A DNA stretch of 64,000 bases from JAKALX01 sp964508715 (lineage in GTDB: Bacteria; Chloroflexota; Dehalococcoidia; Tepidiformales; Tepidiformaceae), in the NCBI GenBank assembly GCA_964508715.1, contig CAZDUX010000006.1, positions 121,249 to 185,248 of the forward strand, in the 5' to 3' direction. The stretch's first letter is position 1. Each line of letters begins with the position of its first letter. Made by a program: the position numbers and the translations under genes. The notes beneath the pieces are model-generated. The model had not been told where the DNA came from, did no database searches, and saw only the letters and a program-made list of their open reading frames with translations. This document shows positions 17,214-25,267 of this stretch, one piece after another.

Positions 17214-17651
17214 ATGCCGGAGCCAAACGACGACCGCATGACCACGGCTTTCTGGAACGAACGGCTCCGGGGCCGCTTGCCCGGCCACATCGGTGTCGAA
17301 GTGACAGAGGTCGCCCGTGGGCTCATGCGTGGCAGGATCGCTCCGCTCCAGCCGCACCACATCGCGCCGAATGGTTACATGCACGCCGCGACGGCGATCG
17401 GCCTCGCCGATACGCTCTGCGGTTTCGGCTGCGTCGTCACGCTCCCCGAAGGCGCAACGGGCTTCACCACCGTCGAAACGAAGAGCAACCACCTCGGCAC
17501 CACGCGTGAAGGAGCAATCGCCTGCACTGCGCGCCTGGTGCATGGCGGCCGCACGACGCAGATGTGGGATGCAGAAGTCACGGACGAATCGAACGGCAAG
17601 GTGATCGCCCTCTTCCGCTGCACCCAGATGGTCCTCTATGCGAAGGGATAG
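17214..17651 (+). CDS. PaaI-family (hotdog) thioesterase
   Basis: 145 aa. Hotdog fold: 'PHHIAPNGYMHAATAIGLAD' holds the conserved helix region, then 'TTVETKSNHLGTTREGAIAC' and 'MWDAEVTDESNGKVIALFRC'. It probably hydrolyses acyl- or aryl-CoA thioesters. It is single, downstream of a clear promoter with an inverted repeat. A second paralogue of the same family lies at 45.6 kb on the minus strand. Confidence 0.87.
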   Translation: MPEPNDDRMTTAFWNERLRGRLPGHIGVEVTEVARGLMRGRIAPLQPHHIAPNGYMHAATAIGLADTLCGFGCVVTLPEGATGFTTVETKSNHLGTTREGAIACTARLVHGGRTTQMWDAEVTDESNGKVIALFRCTQMVLYAKG

Positions 17652-17671
17652 CGGCGGCCAGGGCGCGCGCG

Positions 17672-18481
17672 TTACTCCACCTTCAGCCCGTTGATCCCCG
17701 GCTCCGCCTCCGGGTAGCGCAGGCCAAGGCCCTCCAGGAGCTCGATGAGGGCCTTCGCGACGACGATATCGCGATACCATTTGCGGTTCGAAGGCACCAC
17801 GTGCCAGGGCGCATCCCCGGTGTTGCAGCGGTCCACCATGTCCTCGTAGGCGACCTGGTACTTGTCCCAGGCGAGCCGCTCTTCGAGGTCCGCTTTCCGG
17901 AACTTCCAGTGCTTCTTCGGGTTGTCGATGCGCTCCTGGAGGCGCTCTCGCTGCTCGTCTTTCGAGATGTGGAGGAAGAACTTGGCGACCTTCGTACCCT
18001 GGTTCCCGAGGTACTCCTCGAACGCATTGATCTCGTCGTAGCGGCGCTTCCAGACCTCCTTTGGCACGAGGTCTTTCACCCGCTCGACGAGCACCGATTC
18101 GTAATAGGAGCGGTTGAAGATCGTCACCTTCCCGCGCTCGGGGGCCACCCTGTGATAGCGCCAGAGGTAGTCGTGCGAGGCTTCCTCGGCGGTGGGTACG
18201 CCGAAGCTCACCACGTTGCAGCCGATCGGCCCCACCTCCTGGAAGACGCTCTTGATCGTCCCATCCTTGCCTCCCGTGTCAGTTGCCTGGAGGACAATGA
18301 GCAGGGCGTAGCGGCGGTCGGCGTAGAGCAGATCCTGGAGGTCGTTGAGGCGTGTTCGAAGCGCGATGATCTCGGCCTCTGCACGCGCGCGGTCGAAGTC
18401 GGCGGAGTAGCCAGGGTCGTAATCAGAGAGGCGGAACTTCTTGTCGCGCGGCGGGATCACCGGCTGGTGGTTGTTGCTCAT
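17672..18481 (-). CDS. polyphosphate kinase 2 (PPK2) family protein
   Basis: 269 aa, single PPK2 domain. Walker A in 'VLQATDTGGKDGTIKSVFQ', a lid/Walker B region 'TIFNRSYYESVLVERV', and 'DKYQVAYEDMVDRCNTGDAP' are all conserved. PPK2 enzymes use polyphosphate to phosphorylate nucleotides; the 'NRSYYE' form resembles class III enzymes acting on AMP/ADP, but class is uncertain. Its start overlaps the stop of the preceding PNPOx-like gene (ATGA). Confidence 0.92.
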   Translation of the reverse strand: MSNNHQPVIPPRDKKFRLSDYDPGYSADFDRARAEAEIIALRTRLNDLQDLLYADRRYALLIVLQATDTGGKDGTIKSVFQEVGPIGCNVVSFGVPTAEEASHDYLWRYHRVAPERGKVTIFNRSYYESVLVERVKDLVPKEVWKRRYDEINAFEEYLGNQGTKVAKFFLHISKDEQRERLQERIDNPKKHWKFRKADLEERLAWDKYQVAYEDMVDRCNTGDAPWHVVPSNRKWYRDIVVAKALIELLEGLGLRYPEAEPGINGLKVE

Positions 18482-19098
18482 GCCTGCTCCTGCCGCCTTG
18501 CTGCGCGCTTCTGCTGCTGGGCCAGCGGGAGCGCATCTTCGAAGGCGTCCTTCCACCAGTGGTCGGGCGTCTCGATGCCTGCCCGGGGCACATACTCCGA
18601 ACGGGCCGCAGTTTGCATGTGGTGCACATAACGCGGGCAGTTCAGGAAGATCGCGTCGGGCACGACCTCGATGATGAACTGCGCCTCCGGGTGCTCGGCG
18701 AGGAGGGGGTGTTCGAACTGCACCGAAGCGACACCGTTGATCCGCATCCGCCAGCCATTTTCCCAATCGATGAAGAGCATCCCCACCTTCGGATGGGCGA
18801 GGATGTTTCCCCCGCTCATGAACATCCCGTTCCCGTCGTAGCTCGGGAAGGCGAGGGTGCGCGGGCTCATGACGCGGACGAATCCCGGGTCGCCGCCCTT
18901 GTAGGAGCAATCGAGGTTGCCGTCACCGTCGCTCGTCGCGAGGAAGAACATGTCGCGTGCTTCGATGAACGCCCTGTCCCGGTCGCTGATTTCGTTGTGG
19001 ATGGTGACATCGGCGACCTTCTTTGCCAGCCGGGTGCTATCGAAACGCTCCTGGAGCTGGCATTCACCGTCGTGAAATAGGGTGTCGGAGTCTGGCAT
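18478..19098 (-). CDS. pyridoxamine-5'-phosphate-oxidase-fold flavoprotein
   Basis: 206 aa. 'FFLATSDGDGNLDCSYKGGD' and 'FPSYDGNGMFMSGGNILAHP' are the FMN-binding split-barrel strands; 'VGMLFIDWENGWRMRINGVA' follows. The C-terminal 'PDAIFLNCPRYVHHM' is typical of the PNPOx-like subfamily sometimes called phosphohydrolase-associated. It is upstream of, and overlaps, PPK2. Substrate unknown; likely FMN- or F420-dependent reduction. Confidence 0.82.
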   Translation of the reverse strand: MPDSDTLFHDGECQLQERFDSTRLAKKVADVTIHNEISDRDRAFIEARDMFFLATSDGDGNLDCSYKGGDPGFVRVMSPRTLAFPSYDGNGMFMSGGNILAHPKVGMLFIDWENGWRMRINGVASVQFEHPLLAEHPEAQFIIEVVPDAIFLNCPRYVHHMQTAARSEYVPRAGIETPDHWWKDAFEDALPLAQQQKRAARRQEQA

Positions 19099-19172
19099 CT
19101 GGGTCTCCCTTTGCGTCGCTGCCCTGCGTATGGTTGGCTATCGGCACATCTTACACAGCCGGAGAAGCCACC

Positions 19173-19637
19173 ATGCCGAGCCGCCGCGGCCAGATCGCAC
19201 TAACCCAGGAAGAGCAGGACGAGTTCCTGAACAACAGCTGGACGCTCCAGGTCGCCTCGATCGGGCCCAGGGGCTACCCCCACATGGTGGCCATGTGGTA
19301 CGTCGTGATCGACGGCATCATCCACTTCACCACCTTCCGCAAGAGCCAGAAGATCCTGAATCTCCAGCGCAACCCGAAGATGACGGTCATGCTCGAGTCG
19401 GGCAAGGCCTACAACGAACTCAAGGGGCTCGTCATCGAAGCCGATGCCGAGCTGGTCGATGATCCGCACTTCACGGCAAAGGTCATGGCCCTCGTTGGCC
19501 AGAAGTACAACGGTATCCCCGTGCCTACCGATACGCCCGAGGCCGCCCTTGCAGTCGCCTCGAAGCGCGTCGTCGTCCGCGTGACGCCGGTGGACATCTA
19601 TAGCTGGGACCACGGCAAGCTCGGCGGCCGCTACTGA
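19173..19637 (+). CDS. PPOX-class (F420/FMN) split-barrel oxidoreductase
   Basis: 154 aa. 'WTLQVASIGPRGYPHMVAMW' with 'IIHFTTFRKSQKILNLQRNP' is the F420/FMN-binding split barrel; similar Actinobacterial/Chloroflexota proteins bind F420. A Shine-Dalgarno GGAGAAG lies 5 nt before the ATG at 19173. The next gene is a more distant member of the same fold, probably a local duplication or a small redox operon. Confidence 0.85.
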   Translation: MPSRRGQIALTQEEQDEFLNNSWTLQVASIGPRGYPHMVAMWYVVIDGIIHFTTFRKSQKILNLQRNPKMTVMLESGKAYNELKGLVIEADAELVDDPHFTAKVMALVGQKYNGIPVPTDTPEAALAVASKRVVVRVTPVDIYSWDHGKLGGRY

Positions 19638-19753
19638 TCTACGACGGCCCGGGGATTGCGACACGCGAGGCAGGGGCCCGAACGATGGTGCTCGGTCCGC
19701 GTCTCGGGTGAGTACCCCGGCCGCCCAACTGCTTATTGAATCGAGGTAACCTG

Positions 19754-20194
19754 ATGGCCCAGTTCACCATGTCGAAATCCGAGCGCGAGGCGTTCCTCGC
19801 GGGGGTACATATCGGCGTCCTGAGTGTCGCCGGCGCTCCCGGCGAGGCGCCGCTCCAGGCTCCTGTCTGGTATGCCTACGAACCGGGTGGTGATATCTGT
19901 TTCACGACGGGCGCGAACTCCCTGAAGGCCCGCCTCCTGCGTGCAGCGGGCCGCGCCAGCTTCTGTGTCCAGACCGAGACCGCGCCCTACCAGTATGTCG
20001 TTGCCGACGGCCCGGTGCGGATTGAAGAGCCCAACCTGGAGCGCGACGGGATCGCCATCGCCCAGCGTTACCTGGGTGAGCGCGGCGGAAAGGCGTACGT
20101 GGGTAACCGCACCCAGGAAGAGATGAGCCGTTCCTCGATCCTCGTGCGTATAACGCCGGAGCGCTGGCGGACCACCGACTACGGGAAGTGGTAG
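19754..20194 (+). CDS. pyridoxamine-5'-phosphate-oxidase-family protein
   Basis: 146 aa. 'HIGVLSVAGAPGEAPLQAPV' and 'DICFTTGANSLKARLLRAAG' are split-barrel flavin/F420-binding strands, ending in 'VRITPERWRTTDYGKW'. GAGGTAA precedes ATG 19754. It is the third PNPOx-fold protein within 1.7 kb. Substrate unknown. Confidence 0.82.
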   Translation: MAQFTMSKSEREAFLAGVHIGVLSVAGAPGEAPLQAPVWYAYEPGGDICFTTGANSLKARLLRAAGRASFCVQTETAPYQYVVADGPVRIEEPNLERDGIAIAQRYLGERGGKAYVGNRTQEEMSRSSILVRITPERWRTTDYGKW

Positions 20195-20224
20195 CTGGAG
20201 CGGCTTACGTGGCAACCCTGCCAC

Positions 20225-20348
20225 TTGCCGTGATCCACGGTTGAGGTACTATTGGAGACGGACCTTGTGTCCGCCCGGTTTTGTGGATTCGCCCCGGCGT
20301 TGGGAGTCTCTCCCGAGGCCGGGTCTTATTTAATGGTAGTCTCCGTCC
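20225..20348 (+). promoter_or_regulatory. NYN-gene leader: promoter, hairpin and terminator-like stem
   Basis: A promoter candidate TTGCCG (20225-20230), 16 nt, TACTAT (20247-20252) would start near 20259. The RNA would then carry a hairpin CGGAC-cttgt-GTCCG (20259-20273) and a long stem CCCGGC...GCCGGG (20293-20298/20318-20323) enclosing GGGA-gtctc-TCCC (20302-20314), followed by TCTTATTT. This looks like an intrinsic terminator placed before the start codon, as in an attenuator or a short separate RNA. GGAGAC (20254-20259) is exactly complementary to GTCTCC (20339-20344), allowing an alternative fold near the start. No known riboswitch class recognised. Confidence 0.5.
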
Positions 20349-20924
20349 GTGCCCGAGCGAATTGCGATTTTCATCGATGGTGGGTACCTCGACTACGTTC
20401 TGAAGGACCTGGGCATCTTCGGGAAGCTCGACTACAGGGCGTTTGCCGATGCGCTCAAGGGGCATGACGACCTTCTGCGGGCCTACTACTACCATTGCCT
20501 GCCCTGGCAATCACCGCATCCAACACCCCAGGAGTCCGAGCGGTTCGCCAACATGCAGAAGTTCCTCGATTCAGTAGACCGGATACCTCGTTACATGGTG
20601 CGGAAGGGCCGTCTGGCATCCCGGGGTACGCGAAGTGATGGCACACCGATCTTCGAACAGAAGCAGGTCGACATACTGCTGGCGAGCGACATTGTCTTGT
20701 TGAGCGCAAAGCGGCAGGTATCAGAGATCATCCTGGTATCAGGGGATAGCGATTTCCTTCCGGCGGTGCGCATTGCCCGCGATGAGGGCGTGGTCGTACA
20801 GCTCGCCCACGGAGGCGGCAAGAACCGGCCCCATAATGAGCTGTGGAATACGGCTGACGAACGTGTGGAACTCGATGCGCGGTGGTTTGCCTCGTGCCTC
20901 AAGCCGGAGTTACCGCCACCGTAA
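20349..20924 (+). CDS. NYN-domain (PIN-like) ribonuclease family protein
   Basis: 191 aa, GTG start. 'RIAIFIDGGYLDYVL' and 'ILASDIVLLSAKRQVSEIIL' with 'VSGDSDFLPAVRIARDEG' hold the conserved acidic residues of the NYN/LabA-like PIN-type nuclease fold; 'QLAHGGGKNRPHNELWNTAD' follows. NYN domains cleave RNA. An unusual structured leader with a terminator-like stem precedes it, hinting that its expression is controlled at the RNA level, perhaps by its own product; that is speculation. Confidence 0.82.
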   Translation: MPERIAIFIDGGYLDYVLKDLGIFGKLDYRAFADALKGHDDLLRAYYYHCLPWQSPHPTPQESERFANMQKFLDSVDRIPRYMVRKGRLASRGTRSDGTPIFEQKQVDILLASDIVLLSAKRQVSEIILVSGDSDFLPAVRIARDEGVVVQLAHGGGKNRPHNELWNTADERVELDARWFASCLKPELPPP

Positions 20925-21054
20925 TAACCGCATCTATCCTCCACATGCGTGCCGCGGGTCTCCACATCTACGATCCCGATCTCAGCACCAGGTGCAGTCC
21001 GGCTGAGCCTGATGAGGGATCATCCCCGTTGCTGGTCGCTTGACCCGCCACCCG

Positions 21055-21543
21055 TCATTCGGTAATCCGGGTGAGCCGCTCGTGTGCCCAGCAGGTAATC
21101 GCGATCGCGAGTGCGTCCGCGGCGTCGGCCGGGGCGGGGACGGTTGCGAGCCCGAGTTGAAGACGCACCATCTCGCCGATCTGGGCCTTTTCACCACGGC
21201 CGTAGCCGGCCACCGTTTGCTTCACCAGTGCCGGTGCAAACTCCGCGACTTCCAGGGCCGCGTCGGCAAGCCCGAGGATCGCCGCGGCCCGCGCTTCGCC
21301 CAGCGACATCGCACTCCTCGCATTCGTGCCCACGAACGACGACTCGATGGCGCCCGCTTCGGCGGCCCATTCCGCCGCGACGGCCCGCACGCCGTTGCGG
21401 ATCGCCACGAGCCGCGCCACACGGCCGTCGGCCGGCTTCGTGCGCAAAACGCCGTGGCGCACGTAGACGCAGCGGTCGCCCGCGACATCGATGACACCCC
21501 ACCCTGTGACGTTGAGGCCCGGGTCGATCCCAAGAATTCGCAT
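21055..21543 (-). CDS. ruvC: Holliday junction resolvase
   Basis: 162 aa. Crossover junction endonuclease with catalytic acids in 'RILGIDPGLNVTGWGVID', 'AGAIESSFVG' and the C-terminal 'PADAADALAIAITCWAH'. 'VKQTVAGYGRGEKAQIGEMV' is the DNA-binding loop. It resolves recombination intermediates with RuvAB, which is not in the window. It is 61 bp downstream of yebC, a conserved pairing. Confidence 0.95.
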   Translation of the reverse strand: MRILGIDPGLNVTGWGVIDVAGDRCVYVRHGVLRTKPADGRVARLVAIRNGVRAVAAEWAAEAGAIESSFVGTNARSAMSLGEARAAAILGLADAALEVAEFAPALVKQTVAGYGRGEKAQIGEMVRLQLGLATVPAPADAADALAIAITCWAHERLTRITE

Positions 21544-21604
21544 GCCCGCACCCTAGCCCAGCGCGCGGTCACCGCAAAGCAGGGGAAGTCACGGCAGCAC
21601 CGTG

Positions 21605-22357
21605 CTACCCCTCGTAGCTCGCGGCCGCCTCGTCGCTGATATCGGCGTTGCTGTAGACGCGCTGAACATCTTCCAGGTCTTCGAGCGACTCGATGAGCCG
21701 CATCGCCTGGTGCGCGGTCTTTTCATCGAGCTCGATGAGTGTCTTCGGGACCATCGCGAAGTCTGCGTTCTCGATCTCCACGCCTGCGGCTTCGAGCGCC
21801 TTGCGCACGGGCTCGAGGTTCGCGGGCTGGGTCTGCACTTCCAGCACATCACCCTGGACGTCGACGTCGTCGGCCCCGGCATCGATGACCTGCAGCGCCA
21901 GCTCATCGGCATCGTGGCCGTCGAGCGGGATGGTGATGACGCCCCTGGCCTCGAATTGCCAGCCGACCGCGCCAGTCTCGGCCATGTTGCCGCCTGCACG
22001 CGAGAAGCGATGGCGGACCTCCGCCACGGTGCGGTTCCGGTTATCGGTTAGCACCGAGACGATGATCGCTGTGCCGCCTGGTCCATATCCCTCGTACTGG
22101 ATCTCGTCGAGCTGCTCATCGCCAGCCCCGCCACCCGAGCCCTTCGCGATCGCGCGTTCGATGTTGTCGTTGGGCATGTTGGCGGCCTTCGCGCGCTGTA
22201 CGGCCAGGCGAAGCTTGAAGTTCATGCTCGGGTCGCCGCCACCCTGCTTGGCGGCGAGGATGATCTCGCGCGAGAGCTTGGTGAAAACCGCACCCCGCTT
22301 GGCGTCGGCGACACCCTTCTGTCGTTTGATGGTGGACCATTTCGAATGTCCGGACAT
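21605..22357 (-). CDS. yebC: YebC/PmpR-family translation/transcription regulator
   Basis: 250 aa, usual length. N-terminal 'SGHSKWSTIKRQKGVADAKR' and 'AVQRAKAANMPNDNIERAIA' are the family signature, followed by 'EGYGPGGTAIIVSVLTDNRN' and the acidic C-terminal domain. Members act on ribosomes stalled at proline runs or as DNA-binding regulators. It is followed by ruvC, a common arrangement. Confidence 0.95.
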   Translation of the reverse strand: MSGHSKWSTIKRQKGVADAKRGAVFTKLSREIILAAKQGGGDPSMNFKLRLAVQRAKAANMPNDNIERAIAKGSGGGAGDEQLDEIQYEGYGPGGTAIIVSVLTDNRNRTVAEVRHRFSRAGGNMAETGAVGWQFEARGVITIPLDGHDADELALQVIDAGADDVDVQGDVLEVQTQPANLEPVRKALEAAGVEIENADFAMVPKTLIELDEKTAHQAMRLIESLEDLEDVQRVYSNADISDEAAASYEG

Positions 22358-22519
22358 ACCGAACTCCGTCGTCTGTAGATTAGCGCCAGGAATGGCTCAG
22401 GTAGCCAGAGTGTACGGCCCGAGGCCCGGGAAGGGCGATGCGGCGGCGCTGGCGGCCGCGGGTAGCGCACCCCGCGGAGTACCTGGACCGCGACGAACCC
22501 GCTCGGGTGGGGGGCCTCT

Positions 22520-22819
22520 TTAGCTGAGGACTTCGAAGAGCCGGTGGTTCGCGAGTGCCGGGTTGTCCTTGTAGTTCGCGACGCTTTCGCCCCGGTGGCC
22601 GCGGGTGAAATTGTCGCTCGTTATCCAGGCTTCGAACGACTTTTCGTCCTCGAACCGCGTGAGGACGACGTACTCACCCCGGTCGGGCAGCGCGAGAAGC
22701 TCGGTGCTGATGAACCCGGGGAAGGTGTCGACGGCACCAACGCGGCTCTTCCAGCTCTGTTCGAAGCCGGTGCGCGCCTCGGGCGGGAGTGAGATCGGGA
22801 AATAGGAAATGACGGCCAT
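22520..22819 (-). CDS. antibiotic-biosynthesis-monooxygenase (ABM) domain protein
   Basis: 99 aa. Single ABM/ferredoxin-like domain: 'FPGFISTELLALPDRGEYVV', 'RFEDEKSFEAWITSDNFTRG'. Members include heme-degrading and quinone-oxidising enzymes as well as stress proteins. The C-terminal tail 'NYKDNPALANHRLFEVLS' is slightly longer than usual. ATG 22819 starts the conserved first strand. Single gene, function unknown. Confidence 0.82.
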   Translation of the reverse strand: MAVISYFPISLPPEARTGFEQSWKSRVGAVDTFPGFISTELLALPDRGEYVVLTRFEDEKSFEAWITSDNFTRGHRGESVANYKDNPALANHRLFEVLS

Positions 22820-22935
22820 GGTGTCCCTCGGAATGGTTGCTTCGTCCGAGGGTAACGCAGCACCGGGCATTGCGCAGAGGGCTGGCCGCAGGGCGATCGG
22901 CCCGCCCCTGTGCCGGTGCGGGTGAGCCGGGCAAG

Positions 22936-22973
22936 ATGAAAAACGAAAGCGCCCACCGTACGGCGGGCGCTTG
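22936..22973 (-). terminator. intrinsic terminator of rpsT
   Basis: On the minus strand, stem AAGCGCCCGCCG / CGGTGGGCGCTT (22947-22972, one mismatch, 2-nt loop) is followed by TCGTTTTTCATC. This is a good U-tract, 29 bp after the rpsT stop. Confidence 0.85.
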
Positions 22974-23000
22974 TTGCTCGAACTCGAACCGTGGACGGAA

Positions 23001-23273
23001 TCAGGAAGCGGCGGCGCTCTTCGCGACGAGGCGCGCGAGGCGGCTCTTCGTGCGGTCGGCTTTGCCGGTGTGGATGGCGCCCTTCTTGGCAGCGGTGTCG
23101 ACCGACGAGAACGCCTCGGTGAGCGCGGCCTTCATCGTCGCCTCATCGCCAGCGACGGCTGCTTCGCGAACGGAGCGGATGGCGCTGCGCATTGCGCTGC
23201 GGGTCGAGCGGTTCCGGTCGCGGCGCTTGAGCGACTGGCGCCAGCGCTTCAGTGCGGACTTGTTGTTAGCCAT
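23001..23273 (-). CDS. rpsT: 30S ribosomal protein S20
   Basis: 90 aa, Lys/Arg-rich three-helix protein: 'ANNKSALKRWRQSLKRRDRN' and 'FSSVDTAAKKGAIHTGKADR' with 'SRLARLVAKSAAA' match S20. It binds 16S rRNA in the small subunit. It is monocistronic and ends at a strong terminator. Confidence 0.96.
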   Translation of the reverse strand: MANNKSALKRWRQSLKRRDRNRSTRSAMRSAIRSVREAAVAGDEATMKAALTEAFSSVDTAAKKGAIHTGKADRTKSRLARLVAKSAAAS

Positions 23274-23404
23274 GTGTTTCGGGTTTCCTGAATGTGGATT
23301 CGAGTGAGCGTGAACTCAAATGGTAGGCCCGCGCCCCCGAACACGCAAAGGGATTGCAGGGCGAAGATACCAGGGGCTCGAAGCCAGCGGGGCCGCATTG
23401 GCGG

Positions 23405-24910
23405 CTACAGGAACGCTTCGACGGCACACCGCTCTTCGGCAAAGGGATCGTTTTCGATGCCGCACTGGTGATCGAAGATCATCGTCGCACGCGTTTCGGA
23501 ATCGAAGGCAGGCCACTCGCCGATGCCGGGGTGCGATGGGTTTCCCGTCTTCGCGAACGCGATCCAGGCGGCCATCATGTTCGCCGAGAGTTTTTCCACG
23601 CCGGGCCCACTGCCGGCGAACTTATCCTGGGTCGGTGCGCCCAGGGTGCCGAACACGAACGGCATTTCGAGCGCATGGCACGACCCCAGTGCGCCGTGGC
23701 GTGCTGGCGAGGCATAGGTGAAGAGGTAGGCATAGGTGCTTGGCTGGTGGCGGTGCTGCGCTGCTGCTGTTCGCATCGATGATGCCCGGAAGCGGACCTC
23801 CGAGCCGATGGCGTCGAGGATGTCGAGGTTCGTGTCGGGCAAGCCCCTGCCCTCACGCGAAGCCCGGAACGCATCGATGACCTTCCGCACATCGCCGCCA
23901 TTCGCCCCGGGGAGCGTCGCCGTCACGGCTCTTACGAGTGTCGCGTCATCCATCGGGTCCCGGCGCATCGAGGCGGAGAAGAGCTTCACCTCGTCACGGT
24001 TTGTGCCGATGAGCATCGGGATGTTCGCCGCTTCGCCGGCAGCGATGGCTTCCAGCGGTGAGCGCGGGAGCGTGGCCGCGTCGCGGACGGGCCCAAGCGG
24101 AAGCCCAAAATCGCGGGCACGGGCGACGACGGCCGTTTGCGCGCCGAGGAGTGCGTCGGCGGGGAGCACCAGGAGCTCGGCCGCATCCGATTTTTCGAGT
24201 CCGAGCTCCTGGAGAAGCATCGAGGTTACGCGCGCCGCCTCTTCGGGCGAGGCAGCCCGCCCGCTTCCGCTCTGGAGGATCGCCCGGTGGAAAAGCCCCC
24301 GGGCGGCGGGCATCGCGAGGAGCGTTCCGACGGCTGCCGCGCCCGCCGATTCGCCGAAGATCGTCACGTTCGCCGCGTCTCCCCCGAAGGCCGCGATGTT
24401 ATCGCGGACCCACTCGAGCGCGGCCACCTGGTCGAGTTGGCCAGCGTTCGCGGCAAGCCCGGCGCCGGGGAGATGTTCGCCCAGGTAGAGGTAACCGAAC
24501 GCACCGAGCCGGTAGTTGATGCTTACGACCACGACGTCGCCCAGCACGGCGAGCGGGCCGCCATCGTAGAGCGGCTCGGCGGCCGTCCCGTGGGTGAACC
24601 CGCCACCATGGATCCAGAAGAGGACCGGCCGCCGGCCGTCATCCGCTGCCGGGGTGAAGACGTTGAGGAAGAGGCAGTCTTCGTCCTGGGGACCGCTGGC
24701 TGCGAACCCGGGGATCGGGTGCGATGTCTGGCGCGCCGCGGTCCCCCACTCTGTCGCGTCGCGCACGCCCTCGAAGTGCTCCGGGGGAGTTGGCGCGCGG
24801 AAGCGGTGGCTGCCACCGGCCGGGCCGGCATACCGGATCCCCCGGAATGCAAGGTGCGCCTCGCGCTGTTCGCCCCGCAGCTTCCCATACGTCGTCTCGA
24901 CGACTGCCAT
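23405..24910 (-). CDS. carboxylesterase/lipase (type B) family
   Basis: 501 aa, usual length. The alpha/beta-hydrolase has the oxyanion region 'RPVLFWIHGGGFTHG', nucleophile serine in 'VTIFGESAGAAAVGTLL', a Glu in 'LIGTNRDEVKLF' and His in 'GSCHALEMPFVFG'. It hydrolyses carboxylic esters. No signal peptide, so cytosolic. ATG 24910 begins 'VVETTYGKLRG', the normal N-terminus. It is divergent from rho. Confidence 0.92.
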   Translation of the reverse strand: MAVVETTYGKLRGEQREAHLAFRGIRYAGPAGGSHRFRAPTPPEHFEGVRDATEWGTAARQTSHPIPGFAASGPQDEDCLFLNVFTPAADDGRRPVLFWIHGGGFTHGTAAEPLYDGGPLAVLGDVVVVSINYRLGAFGYLYLGEHLPGAGLAANAGQLDQVAALEWVRDNIAAFGGDAANVTIFGESAGAAAVGTLLAMPAARGLFHRAILQSGSGRAASPEEAARVTSMLLQELGLEKSDAAELLVLPADALLGAQTAVVARARDFGLPLGPVRDAATLPRSPLEAIAAGEAANIPMLIGTNRDEVKLFSASMRRDPMDDATLVRAVTATLPGANGGDVRKVIDAFRASREGRGLPDTNLDILDAIGSEVRFRASSMRTAAAQHRHQPSTYAYLFTYASPARHGALGSCHALEMPFVFGTLGAPTQDKFAGSGPGVEKLSANMMAAWIAFAKTGNPSHPGIGEWPAFDSETRATMIFDHQCGIENDPFAEERCAVEAFL

Positions 24911-25267
24911 CCTGATCACCCGCTGTTCGAAGTGGCGCGATTGTAACGCGGCGAACGCTACCCATTGAGCGAAGGCCGCCAGTCCGCACCTTTGCCGCCT
25001 GGAGCCGGACCTCGTTCTCCTGGCAGGTTTCGGCGGCCACAACCCGCTGTGGGCGGCTCCTCCGCTTCTAGCATCCCCGCAACACCCCTGCGTCACCAAT
25101 GATTTGCAATCTGCTGCGAATTGATCGTATGCTGCGATTGCTGACGAATAGGCCACCGCTGCAGGTGAGCCCAGCACCCAGACTGAGCCCGACGGACTCG
25201 CACCTCTTCTCCCCTCCATCCTCTTTGTATGCGGCCACAATTCCCCGGCCCGCGATCGTGATGCGAC
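24911..25267 (+). promoter_or_regulatory. rho upstream region with promoter
   Basis: 357 bp between the divergent carboxylesterase and rho genes. TTGCAA (25104-25109), 18 nt, TATGCT (25128-25133) is a plausible promoter in the most AT-rich part, giving a rho leader of about 125 nt. No known autoregulatory attenuator could be recognised in the leader. Confidence 0.45.
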
